From Pipra filicauda (lineage: Eukaryota > Chordata > Aves > Passeriformes > Pipridae), in NCBI RefSeq assembly GCF_003945595.2, contig NW_024104669.1:304349-368348 (forward strand): a DNA stretch of 64,000 nt, given 5' to 3'. Under the pieces are notes generated by a model. That model was not told where the DNA came from. It saw only the letters and a list, made by a program, of their open reading frames with translations, and searched no databases. The translations under genes and the position numbers were made by a program. Positions 1 to 9,870 of this stretch are shown piece by piece (within the stretch, counting starts at the first letter, position 1; every line of letters begins with the position of its first letter).

Positions 1-3000
1 CCTAGCAGTAGAGGTGCATTTCAAATACAGATCTAGATTTCTGCTGTTGATGAGAAAAGCCTGGAGAAGGCAGCAATTGCCACAGTGGGGCCATTCTCAC
101 CCTGGGCTAGGGGCTGGAAGCCTGGGTTCAATCTCTGCTCTAACACTGCTTTAATGGGAGCAAGTCAGATCCCTTCCCAGTGCTCTGTTCTCCTCATCCA
201 TAAAATTAAGATACGAGTGACATATATTTGAGATTTATGAGTGAAAGTAGTATTAAAGAGATATTGCTGCTGTTGTTACCATTACTATTCACACTTTTAT
301 ATCTTCCTTCTCACCTGCAATATGTTAGGCATTACCTCAAGTGAAACTTGCAACTGCATCTACCAAATTTGGTTGTTTGCCATCTAAGTTGTGCTTTAGG
401 CAAGAAAAGATGCCTCCTTATCTTACCGCAGCTTCAAAATCACATAACAAGCGTCAACAGTTCTTCCAGCTCTCTCTCTTGTTCTCAATGTATGCCTTAT
501 CTTAAGAAGGTCATGTTTCACATTGTATTTTCCAAATTCAGGGAACTCAATGCAAGTTCATGTCTATCTTCATTGTTTAATTGAAACACAGTTGATCCCA
601 TTACTAATTCACCCAAGCAGAATAAATGTGATTCAAAGGAATTTGACATGGAAGAATCTAGTACCTTATTTAGCCTAAGTCCAGAAGACCCTGGTAAAAG
701 GAGAGACCTTGAATACTTTTAGCTGCAGAACAAACAAAGGGCAAAAAGTTGCAAAGGATGGTGATGGAATTAACTGAAAAATGTTTGTGTTTCTGTATTC
801 CAAGTGTCAGAGAGAATAAAATGTACTCCTTGTCTGAACTTTGGAATACAATTGTAGAATAGACTCAAAGATAAAATATCCAAAATGCCACTTCTAGCTG
901 GTCACTTATCTTCATAAATGAGGAGTAAGTGCTACAATAAACTCCAGTGCCTCCTGTGAGATCATTTCATTTTGGTAAAGAAATAGGGAATATATTCAAA
1001 GATCTAAATTTACCAGCAGGTAAATCACTGCCCTTTTGGCAAATTAAAAATAAACAGGCAGTGATATGTGTCACATAGTCCATGTGGTTGCCTTGGAGGT
1101 ATGTGTGACAAAGTGAGACTTCAGCTCCCAGGAACCTTGAGTGCAATATTAGCTTTGCTGCACGTCTGTGCAGAGCCAGACATACCGTCCTTTTTAGACT
1201 GTGAGAAACCAGGGCAGAAGATAAGCTGTTCTAACATTGCCCTCTATCAGAAATTTTAAGTAAAGACAAAATTGACATGATTTATGAGTTTTGTATTTAG
1301 CAGATGTTATTTTTGTTGTTAGCAAAAGAAACATATAACATCACATAAACCATAAACATATACATAATTTTATTTATGTGACACCAAGATTCAGTGGAAG
1401 TGCAGCATGGATCTGCTGTACAGCTCTGTACAGCTCTTGTACCTTCTGAGCCCCTTGCTCTCCCACCAGCTCTCTCCTTCAAGCACTGACATATTTTCAG
1501 CCACTGAGTAGATTAGGTTAAAGAACTGATTTGACTAAAAAATAACAGAGGGGATAGAAAAAAAGGTCTTTTTTCAGCCACGTGAGTCCACTGTGGTCAC
1601 AGACTGCTTGTGCTGGGCAAAAGGGGAGGTAATGAAGAGCAGGACCAGCAGGCAAGGACATGGATGGGAGATGATGACATTATAAGTCACTTTTGTAATC
1701 TGACATCAAGTAGTATCTTACCAGAATATGCCCTAAAGCCTTTTCTAATATAATGCTGTGATGAGGAAAATATTTGGCCAGGATTATAACCAAAGGATTT
1801 GAATGACAGGAAAGTAAGGATTTATGATAATACAGTAAAATATTCAAATTGGTTTTTAAAAAATAATTTTAAAGGATAAATGTCTAGGAATTTATTGATT
1901 CCTAGGATTCAATAAATTCTCAATTCTCAATTCTAGGATTGAGACAGGGATATTCCTTTTCCTGTCAAAACCACTGTGGTGGTAGCCTGCATTATCTCTT
2001 CTTTAGCCAGTAAATTCTCTGTTCCAAAGTGTCATCTACAAAGGCGTAAGGAACATCCTGCTCAGTTAAATGAGTACTTCCTGAACCGGGTACCAAATAT
2101 AACAGTTGGTTCTTTATTGTCACTACATCTTCATAATCTGCTATGAAATTTAAGCTGCCAATACATTATTGCTATTAATGATGTGATTATATATTTCTTC
2201 CTTTTTTTCAGAATATACAGACATATAACTCAATTAAATACTACTCTATGATACTGAAATTGCCTAAATTGAATTTTAATTTGGTGAGGATTCACAGTGA
2301 GGTTCAGGCATTTAACTCCAGTAAAGTGACATCTGTCATTGCTGGTGTCCCCAGATCTTATTCATAGCTTCTCCCACAGCTCCCAAAGCATCTATCCATT
2401 CTCCTGACAGACCCCTCTGGACTCTGAGATTTCTTCCACTGGACAAATTCATAACCGTGCACTGCTTCGCTGTGCACCCTGTGAAGTTCTGCTGTCATAG
2501 CCAGGCCAGCTGGGCTCTGCTTTAGAATCAGATGTGCTGGCCAAATCAGGTGCTTCAGAATCAGGTGTGCTGTGTTGCCTGACCTTGTGTTATTTGAGAG
2601 TGAGACTATCATGAGACCTGGATACTGCAGCATGTGGATGGAAGTGCTGTGCAGCTACAAGGCTGAATGTGTCCCCAGGTGTTGCTGACTGTACAGGCTA
2701 CAGCCTTCCCAGCCCCTTCTGAGCAGTGCAAGCCTGGGACTAGAGTCCCACAGGAAGCCCCCATGGCCTTATCTCTACATCAGAACTCTAAATCAGGGTC
2801 TCTGAAACACAGATTCATGAGAACACTGAGCTTCCCAGAGCCCCCTTCCATAAATTAGGTGCTCTTCCAAATATCTCGGCTCAGCTCAGTAGGGTACTTG
2901 AGGACTCCCTGTCATGTTTGGAACGGTGGAGGCCGTGATCTCTGCTGTCCATGTGGAGTGTGCAATTGGGATCACAAATGTTGCTCATGATTTCTCTCAG

Positions 3001-3710
3001 CTTGATTTAGAACAAGGCTTTGGACGTGGATTTCAAGTCTGTCAGAGTACAGCCTGCCCCAGAGCTTTTTAGGCATGATGGTTTAAGTCTTTCTGCACCT
3101 GTCCTGAACATGTCACCCATATTGTATAGAATAATTAAATGCTCATATGCATAAATACATACAAATGGGGACTTCAATGTCAATTGTGGTAATTTAGGAA
3201 TTTAAAAAATTTTGTAAAATTCGAATTTATTATTTGCCTCAAGTCCTTGAAGTGAAGCTGAAAGTCAGAGATGCAGTTTTGAAACAGAAAAGCAGCTAGG
3301 AAAGAAACATTCTGTCTCCTTCACAAAGCTTCACCTGAAGAAAAAAATTTTTGTTACAGTTTGCAAACACTTTTTTTCAAAGACTTACATTTCAATCTTA
3401 AGGCTTGTGTCTCCTAGGCAACATCAAGGAAGATTAAAGTACAATGTGTTTTGATAGGTATCTTTTATTAAAATGCTTCCAAAAAGCTGCCAGGGAAAAT
3501 AAAAATAAATAACAAAGTAATATAAGTTCGTTTTTCACTCCACTTTCTTTGAATAACTTTGGGTAAACGATAATATTTTTTTCTCTCATTTTCCTATCAT
3601 CCAAACCGATGGAGGCTGGAGGATGGGGTCTTATATTGCAGTTTACCCATGTTACACAGAACATCATGATCTTACCTAATTGTATTTATTTTTAAGATAT
3701 TTGAATACTG
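1..3710. other. intergenic, no gene recognised
   Basis: AT-rich DNA with only short ORFs that look like chance. I see no splice-flanked coding blocks, no RNA gene and no repeat family I can name, apart from a small inverted repeat near 1.9 kb. In other amniotes the region upstream of ATP6V1C1 is a gene-poor interval before AZIN1, which fits. Confidence 0.6.
1888..1919. repeat. AT-rich inverted repeat, 11-bp arms
   Basis: GAATTTATTGA at 1888-1898 and its exact reverse complement at 1909-1919 flank a 10-base spacer. The spacer contains the palindrome TCCTAGGA. Short copies of CAATTCT follow to about 1945. A hairpin or cruciform is possible; no function is evident. Confidence 0.6.
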
Positions 3711-3721
3711 TGCAACATGAT

Positions 3722-4450
3722 CATGGCTGGGCTTCGCGAACGAAGATTTGGGAAGGCTCTATCCACATTTGTTACAGGCATGTTGGTGACTTATGAGGCC
3801 AATACGAGACAGACATATCCAATTGCAAAAGGCAGAGCAGAAAGACTCTTTGGATGGTATATTCTGCAATACACGGTTCTTTCTGCGTTGCCTTTTCCCC
3901 TCAAGAGTGATCCTGCGTGTGTTCTCAAAGGAGACAGCTGCGTTATAGATGGTGTGTCTCCAGGCCTCCCGATTTGAGGCCAGAGTAGACCAGTTATGTT
4001 GATCAATCTGGCCAAGGCTGAGATGTTGTTTCAGGGAGTCCTTATATCTTTTCTTCAGGGCTCCTCTCATGCGGCAGCCAGTGGCAAGTTCACCATAAAG
4101 CAAGATCTTAGGGAGGCGGTGGTCCTTCATCCTGGAGACGTGCCCTGCCCAGCGCAGCTGTGTTCTTATCAGCATGGCTTCTATACTTGTGACTGCTGCT
4201 TGCTCAAGAACAGATGTATTGGTCACATAATCTGACCAGGGGATGTTTAGGATTGTACGGAGGCAGCGTTGATGGAAGCGTTCTAGGAGTCGCAGGTGGT
4301 GGCGGTAGATGACCCATGATTCGGGACCATACAAGAGCGTAGACAACACTATGGCTTTGTAAACACTGATCTTGGTGCTTTTCTTCAAGTGTTTATTACG
4401 CCAATCTCTTTTGTGGAGTTTTCCAAAAGCACTGTATGCCTTTGCTAACC
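3722..4450 (-). mobile_element. 5'-truncated RTE-like LINE, RT C-terminal part, with 11-bp target-site duplication
   Basis: On the minus strand one frame is open for about 230 codons, from about 4448 to the stop at 3759. It encodes the end of a non-LTR reverse transcriptase: an AVYxA...STLLYG-type segment (here VYKAIVLSTLLYGPESW), LRTILNIPWSD, and the LRWAGHVSRM motif seen in RTE/BovB-type LINEs. The C-terminus has a finger-like CX3CX8HX3C arrangement (C-NWI-C ... SH-QHA-C) ending just before the stop. The element is flanked by an exact 11-bp direct repeat, TGCAACATGAT, at 3711-3721 and 4451-4461. This marks target-primed insertion of a 5'-truncated copy of about 729 bp. Assignment to RTE (possibly the avian AviRTE group) is by motif resemblance only; the LINE RT call itself is much firmer. 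Confidence 0.75.
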
Positions 4451-4739
4451 TGCAACATGATACCGGGATATATATATAGCAATATTATTCTTTCCTTTCT
4501 TTTGATTTACAGATATTTTCCAGCTTTAGAAATTATAGCTTTCCAATTTTGGGGCTTTAGTTCTGCAAATTGTATAGAATCTTTATTTTAGAACCTTTAT
4601 CAGTAGAATAAAAAAAATCCCATTGACATACTAATAAAACTGTGAGTAAAATTATGATCATGTTAAAACTAATAATAATATACCCGTTGTTTTCAGCAAG
4701 TCAGTTTGTCAGCTTTTGTTTGTATAGTATCTGAGGAAC

Positions 4740-4858
4740 TGCAACCGGTCATGCCTATCTCGTATTGGCCTTTTTAGCCACCAACGCGCTTGCAACAAAC
4801 GTGGGTAGAGCCCTTCCCAAATCTTTGTTCGCAAAGCCCAGCCATGATGATGATGATA
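4740..4858 (+). mobile_element. 119-bp 3' end of the same RTE-like LINE, opposite orientation
   Basis: Read on the plus strand this is homologous to the last part of the 3722-4450 element. It encodes the same C-terminus, with C-NRS-C, RIGLFSHQRAC and NKRG before a TAG. It then shares the tail up to CCAGCCATG and ends in an ATG/GAT microsatellite, typical of RTE 3' ends. An 8-bp direct repeat, TGAGGAAC, lies at 4732-4739 and 4859-4866. It is therefore a second, much shorter independent insertion. Confidence 0.7.
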
Positions 4859-5167
4859 TGAGGAACACAGCCACAGAGGATGCCAAAAATTGAGGGAAAT
4901 CTGTACCCTCTCTGCCAATCTCTGTTTGTGCTGGTTTAAAGGTAAACTGGCAGGGGAAATGAACCCAACTCAAAAGAGAGAATATAAGTTAGAATAACAA
5001 TTTAATAAAATAATACAATAAGTACGACTGTACAGACAAACAATTGGTTTTAACCTACAAAACCCAAATGTATAACCCAGCACCCTGGGGCATGAACAGA
5101 GTGGTGTTCGTTGGGCCCCCTGAGTCCAAAGTAAAAGGAGAGGGGAAAACCTGTTGGTGAGAGTGCT

Positions 5168-5250
5168 GTTGCAGTCTGGTCGAGAGTGATGGTTGCAGTC
5201 TGGTTGAGAGTGGTGGTCTCTAGTCTGGTTGAGAGTGGTGGTCTGCAGTC
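5168..5250 (-). repeat. tandem 24-25-bp repeats inside the solo LTR
   Basis: Three near-identical units built around GCAGTCTGGTTGAGAGTG start at 5168, 5192 and 5216, with a partial fourth to 5250. In the young proviral LTR the equivalent region is more diverged and shows only about one clear unit. By position this is the U3, upstream of the TATA box. Confidence 0.75.
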
Positions 5251-5296
5251 TTCCTCTGGATCTTACGAGTGGTTAAAAAGTCCCAAGACCCCAAGA

Positions 5297-5303
5297 TTAT
5301 ATA
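5297..5303 (-). promoter_or_regulatory. TATA box of the solo LTR
   Basis: TATATAA on the minus strand, at the same place as the TATA box at 58051-58057 in the proviral 5' LTR. Confidence 0.6.
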
Positions 5304-5570
5304 TCCTCCAGTTCAGGCAGGAATGCCCAGTACCTCCCTCAGGGCGAGGAGTTCCACAATGGGGATGAGGACAGGAGCATCCTCTTATCTCGCAGGCCTC
5401 TTAACACCCAGTTTATAGCCTGAGGAGTCAGGCTGCTCTGGGCAGATGGTGTAAATGGTCTATTGATAACAGTTTCTGGGAAATAGCATGGAAGGCTATA
5501 GAATACACAGTTTTGGGTTACACCCATACAGTGATGAACTGGTCCCAGCTGTTCTAACTAGGACACTGTT

Positions 5571-8384
5571 GTATATGTCATCCACATGCCAAAGAAGAAC
5601 ACATAGCTCTGCAGAGATTGTCGAAGAAAATTTGGCTACAAATCAATTATATAAATATAGAATGGGTGAATCACCAGAATTCAAATAAAATCTCTATTTC
5701 CCTCAGAAATGTTCAGAGATGTCAAGAGCCACTGCATTAGAATGAAAAACTAAAATCCTTTCACCATGTTCATTTTGGAAACATTTGTTGCTGTGAAAGA
5801 ATGTGGAATGGCAGTCTTGGCTCACAAGGAGAGGGACTCCATGGGACAGAGTCCTTGGACGGCTCCTGACAGCAGCCTGCAATAGGTTTTTTGGCTGAGG
5901 TTCCTGTGCAGCAGGCGTGGATTCCCTCACTGGGGACTCCCCATTGCTGCCTGGGGCAGCACACATGCCTGGGGTCATATAAACCCTGTGGGACCCTTCT
6001 AGGCCTGGGTAGAGTTACTTTCATCACCAGGATTTTCAAACAGCAGCAGATACTCCATAGCCCATCTCATATGTTCTTATTTTCGCTCTCCAAATTTAAA
6101 AGAGCAACCACTTCATGCAGCTGGTAAAACATCATATCCAAGGACACCTCTACACCCTGCCACCTCTTGCTAACTCCTACGTAAGCTTTCTCAATCCTAA
6201 GTAGTTTTACCTCAAACACCTCTGTGCACCCCAGTGTACACTCAAGTCAATCTGTGTTTAGCCTGTGCAGAAGAGTATTCATCAACAAAGGTGAGTCATT
6301 CAGATATTCAAAGCTGAATACAGGCCTATGTGGAGAGCTGATCAAAAGTCATCTTTGACATATATTCGGATTGTAGAATGAAACTTCTGTGCAATGATTT
6401 TGAGACAATTATTTTTCAAAAATTACAACACAAAATAATTGAGATAAAAAAGACACATTACAGTTCTTTCCTCCCTGAATGGAATTTTAACAAATAGATT
6501 TCTGAAGAGATAGAAAAAAAAAAAGCATATACTATTTTTCTTTCAGGCTTCAGAGTCTTAATAAAAATATCCCTGTCAGGCCAAATGGGGCAATGGTACA
6601 GAAAAGCATGTTTATAAAAATATTAGTGAACATATTTGCTTAATCTACCATATACCCACTCCTATTGTAGCAGCTGTGGTTTTAGGTGTTACTGTTTACA
6701 GTTTTCTCCTTGACAGCATTTATTGTTACTGCACACCTGGCTTGAGTTTCTCACCAACTGCTCGCTTAAAGTCCATGTTGCAGCTCACTGTTACTGTGCA
6801 TTTATATCCCAGTTATTTGATTTGTATGTGTGGGGGGTGATTTTTGTTTGTTTGTTTTGTGGTGTTTTGTTTGTTTGTTTGTTTGTTGTTTTCTATTTTC
6901 TAGTGAAGAGTTATAGATTGCCTACAGGCCTGATTTGTACCTCATTGATCTCAGTTAACCAAATGGCAAATATCATTATAAAACCAACCACATTAGGCAG
7001 TGGACTTTAAATGGCAGATCATAGGTCCTTGTTCTCAGAAGCCCATGCTGCAGTTCTACAAGCCTGTTGTCATTGTGCTGGTTAGAAATGCTTGCTGTTC
7101 TTCTCTTAAGTACTGCTTTTATAGTATCATTTACTAACCACTCTGTTTATTTATAGAGGTTGATGCCAAGTTTCTGTCTGATAGCTTGGAGCTACGATTA
7201 CTCAAAAAAATCTTCTCTTGTTCCAAAAATAACATAGATAATGTCTTGCATTTACTGGTTAGTGTTGGCATATGGCATATATTGCCACATTTTGAGGAAA
7301 TAGCTTGCAATAATAATGAGAAAATGTGCCCATTGTGAAGTTTTATAAGAATTTTCATTGAAAACTTACTTAGTAATTCCTCTATTAAGAAATTATTCTT
7401 GATGGAATTGTTAATGTGAGTATTTAAAAATAAGTTTGCCCACTTTTAAGGTAGGCAAGTTTTCTATTTTACTGAATTCTTTTGGGGTAAGTTTTTTTAT
7501 ACTGATATGAGAAAAGTTTCTCTAACAAAATTGTACCAGCAGGAGCATGTCAAGAGTATTAAAAATGGCTGTGGGCAGTTCAGCAATGGGAACATTTTCA
7601 GCAGCCTCTGGTGGTTGAAGGACAACATAAATGGCTGAAGGAAGACTAACCTGTCCCATCAGGCGTTGTTTAACAACATTCATACTTTGAACTTGACTAA
7701 GCAGAGTTCAGAGCTTCTAAACCTAAAAATACTTAAGGGGGAGAAAAGCACTGGAGTAGAGGCCTGGAGTTGCTCCCAGGGACCTAAAGCCCCTTTCTTT
7801 GTTGGGCTGGAATTATATGAAGCCACCTTTCTGGTATCCCTGATGACATTTGTTCCTCCTCTGTGCTGCAGTTCCCCACTAGCTGCCTGCAGCTATAGGA
7901 GGGCCCCAACTCTTGCATATTTGAAACCACTCCCCCCCCAAAGGAAACACCAAACAACTAAAAAAAATAGGAACAAACCATTTGGTTCCCCAAAACCAGC
8001 AAGCCAAAATAGTTTGTTTTTTGTGTACATTTCCTGCTTTCTCCAGATAATGTTGTGAATTAAGATGACAGGCAGTTTCACACCATAAAAACAACTGACT
8101 TTGCTAGTAATGGAGCAATTTACAACCGCTCTTTTTCACTCAGCATTTATAGTGCGAAGTAAGACAAATGGGGTTTGGTGCCAAAATAACGCCACAACAG
8201 TTTCTTTCCAAGTCCATGTTTTCCCACTCGTCACCTGCACGCAGGTGTCCTTCTTTCCCAAGCCTTTTGCTGCAAACTGACAGCAGTAAAGCATTGCAGC
8301 ACACATGTTCCCATAGTTATGATCCCTGAACTACCCCTGTATATTCCAACACTCTGTGTTTTCCAAGAGGTGATCTTTCCCCCT
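5571..8384. other. intergenic, no gene recognised
   Basis: There are no recognisable coding blocks. The only notable sequence is a TTTG-type simple repeat near 6.85 kb. The ORFs of 90-130 codons here have no domain-like composition and no splice context. Confidence 0.55.
6841..6892. repeat. TTTG simple repeat
   Basis: Runs of TTTG units interrupted by one GTGGTG block. Confidence 0.8.
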
Positions 8385-8899
8385 GTACTTGGCACTGGTG
8401 AGACCACACCTTGAGTCCTGTGTCTAGTTCTGGGCCCCTCATTGAGAAAGGACACTGAGGTGTTGGAGGGGGCCCAGAGAAGGAGTGAAGGGTCTGGAGC
8501 ACAAGTCTGACCAGGAGCGGCTGAGGGAGCTGGGGTTGTTTAGCCTAGAGAAGAGACCTTATCGCTCTCTGCAACTCCCTGAAAGGAGGATGTAGCCAGG
8601 TGGGGTTGGTGCATTCTCCCAGCTAACAAGTGATAGAACAAGAGGATACAGCCTCCAGCTGTGCTGTGGGAGGTTTAGGTTGCACATTAGGAGGAATTTC
8701 TTCACAGGAAGGGTGATTAGATACTGGAATGGGCTGCCCAGGGAGGTGGTGGAGTCACCGTCCCTGGAAGCGTTTCAGGAAGGACTGGACGTGGCACTTC
8801 GTGCCATGGTCTAGTTGACATGGTGGTGTTCAGTCATAGGCTGGACTCGATGATCTCAGAGGTCTTTTCCAACCTAATTGATTCTGTGGTTCTGTGATC
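8385..8899 (+). mobile_element. CR1 LINE 3' fragment
   Basis: The sequence follows the CR1 3' region in order: the 'cactggtgagaccacaccttgag' type block, a block around the GGGCCC at 8435, 'gaggaatttcttcac', 'gaatgggctgcccagggaggtgg' and 'ggctggactcgatgatc'. It ends ATTCTGTGGTTCTGTGAT, the CR1 3' octamer-type tail. It is 5'-truncated and lies about 100 bp upstream of the ATP6V1C1 CpG island. Confidence 0.85.
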
Positions 8900-9250
8900 T
8901 GAAGAAAACCTACTGACCGCAGCCAAGAACAAACACACTCTTTCAAAACCCGACCATCCTTCTCTGCAAAATCGTACAGAGCCTCCCCAACAACATCTCC
9001 CCGCGGGGCCGCCCTCAGCCGTACGCGGTTTTCACACGAATTCCTTCATCGAGCCCATGTTTATTTATCAGAAGCGGGCGGGGCCCGCCGGGCCCTGAGG
9101 CAGTCCCTGTCCGCGGCGCAGAGAAGGGAAGCGGCGATGACACCGAGCCGCGCCTCGAACCCGCGGCCCCCGCGCGCCCGTCAGTCCCCGCGCGGCCGCG
9201 TCACAGCCCCGCCCACTGCTCCGCCCGCGCGCGCTCGGCGCTGCAGCGGC

Positions 9251-9260
9251 GTCAGCTGAC
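9251..9260. promoter_or_regulatory. palindromic E-box GTCAGCTGAC
   Basis: A perfect 10-bp palindrome containing CAGCTG. It lies 5 bp before the CLEAR site with the same GTCA/TGAC flanks. It may bind bHLH factors; this is inferred from sequence only. Confidence 0.45.
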
Positions 9261-9265
9261 CGCGG

Positions 9266-9275
9266 GTCACGTGAC
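9266..9275. promoter_or_regulatory. CLEAR element (TFEB/TFE3/MITF-type site)
   Basis: GTCACGTGAC is an exact match to the palindromic CLEAR consensus that binds TFEB-family factors in promoters of lysosomal genes. Many V-ATPase subunit genes are known TFEB targets, so finding it in this CpG island supports lysosomal-stress control of the downstream V-ATPase gene. Confidence 0.8.
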
Positions 9276-9321
9276 CCGCCGGCGGGTGTGCGGGCGGCGC
9301 GGCCGGGCCGGGCATGGGGAC

Positions 9322-9510
9322 GTGACGGTAACGGGGGAGCCGGGAATGGGATGGGGAATGCGATGGGGAGTGGGGAATGGGGATGGGGAATGGGGATGGG
9401 GCAGTGACGGGAATGGGGATGGGACGGGGGATGGGGCGGTGACGGTAACGGGGGGGCCGGGCCGGGCCGGGCCGAGGATGGAGCAGTGACGGTAACGGCG
9501 GGGCGAGGCC
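9322..9510 (+). repeat. G-rich minisatellite-like tract in the promoter
   Basis: GTGACGGTAACGG recurs at 9322, 9439 and 9486, with a related GTGACGG at 9404. It is interspersed with many GGGGATGGGG and GGGAATGGGG units and a GGGCC run. Multiple closely spaced G-runs on the plus strand give G-quadruplex potential. Confidence 0.7.
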
Positions 9511-9870
9511 GGGAGCGGAAGGGGAACGGGGAAGGAGGGAAGGACGGGTGCCTGCGCTGCCCCGAGCGGCTGCCGCAGCGCCCCGGCCTCCCCCGGCGCC
9601 GGGCCTGGCGCGAAGGGCAGCGCCGGCCGGGCCCGGCGGTCCCGCGGCCCCCGAGGCTGTGCCGGGCCTGGGGCCGCCCGGCCGCGGCTCTGCGGGGGTT
9701 CACCTCGGGCAGGGCCAAGTGACAGCGCGGCCCCGGGAGCACCGGCGGCTGCGGGGCCAAGGGAACTGACAGCTAATCCCGGTGATCGAGGTCGGCGGCT
9801 CCGTGGGCAGCGAGGACAGCGCCCACAGGCCGGCCCAGATCGCCTCCGCACGAGCGGGGGGACGACTCCT

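Larger units (their letters stand above)
4927..5565 (-). mobile_element. solo LTR of the same ERV family as the provirus at 57.8 kb
   Basis: The reverse complement starts TGTCCTAGTTAG and ends AACCAGCACA, matching both ends of the 5' LTR at 57790-58430. Much of the body matches too, including the TATA region and the block ending near the polyadenylation signal. The length is 639 bp against 641 bp. A perfect 5-bp target-site duplication, CTGTT, sits at 4922-4926 and 5566-5570. No internal retroviral sequence adjoins it, so it is a solo LTR left by LTR-LTR recombination. It is clearly more diverged from the proviral LTR than the two proviral LTRs are from each other, so it is an older insertion. 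Confidence 0.9.
9000..9870 (+). promoter_or_regulatory. ATP6V1C1: CpG-island promoter of ATP6V1C1
   Basis: A sharply bounded GC- and CpG-rich block in otherwise AT-rich DNA, 3.4 kb upstream of the ATP6V1C1 start codon. It contains GC boxes near 9207-9226, a CLEAR-type palindrome and an adjacent E-box palindrome, and a G-rich repeat. No TATA box is apparent. The non-coding first exon of ATP6V1C1 must lie in or near it, but I could not fix the transcription start or the exon 1 donor; GGTAAC sites at about 9327, 9444 and 9490 are candidates. ORFs on either strand here are composition artefacts. Confidence 0.75.

Noticed and set aside
9068..9851. Long ORFs on both strands (up to 230 codons) near 9.5 kb
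   Set aside because: They are products of extreme GC content in the ATP6V1C1 CpG island: P/R/G/A-rich, with no domain pattern.
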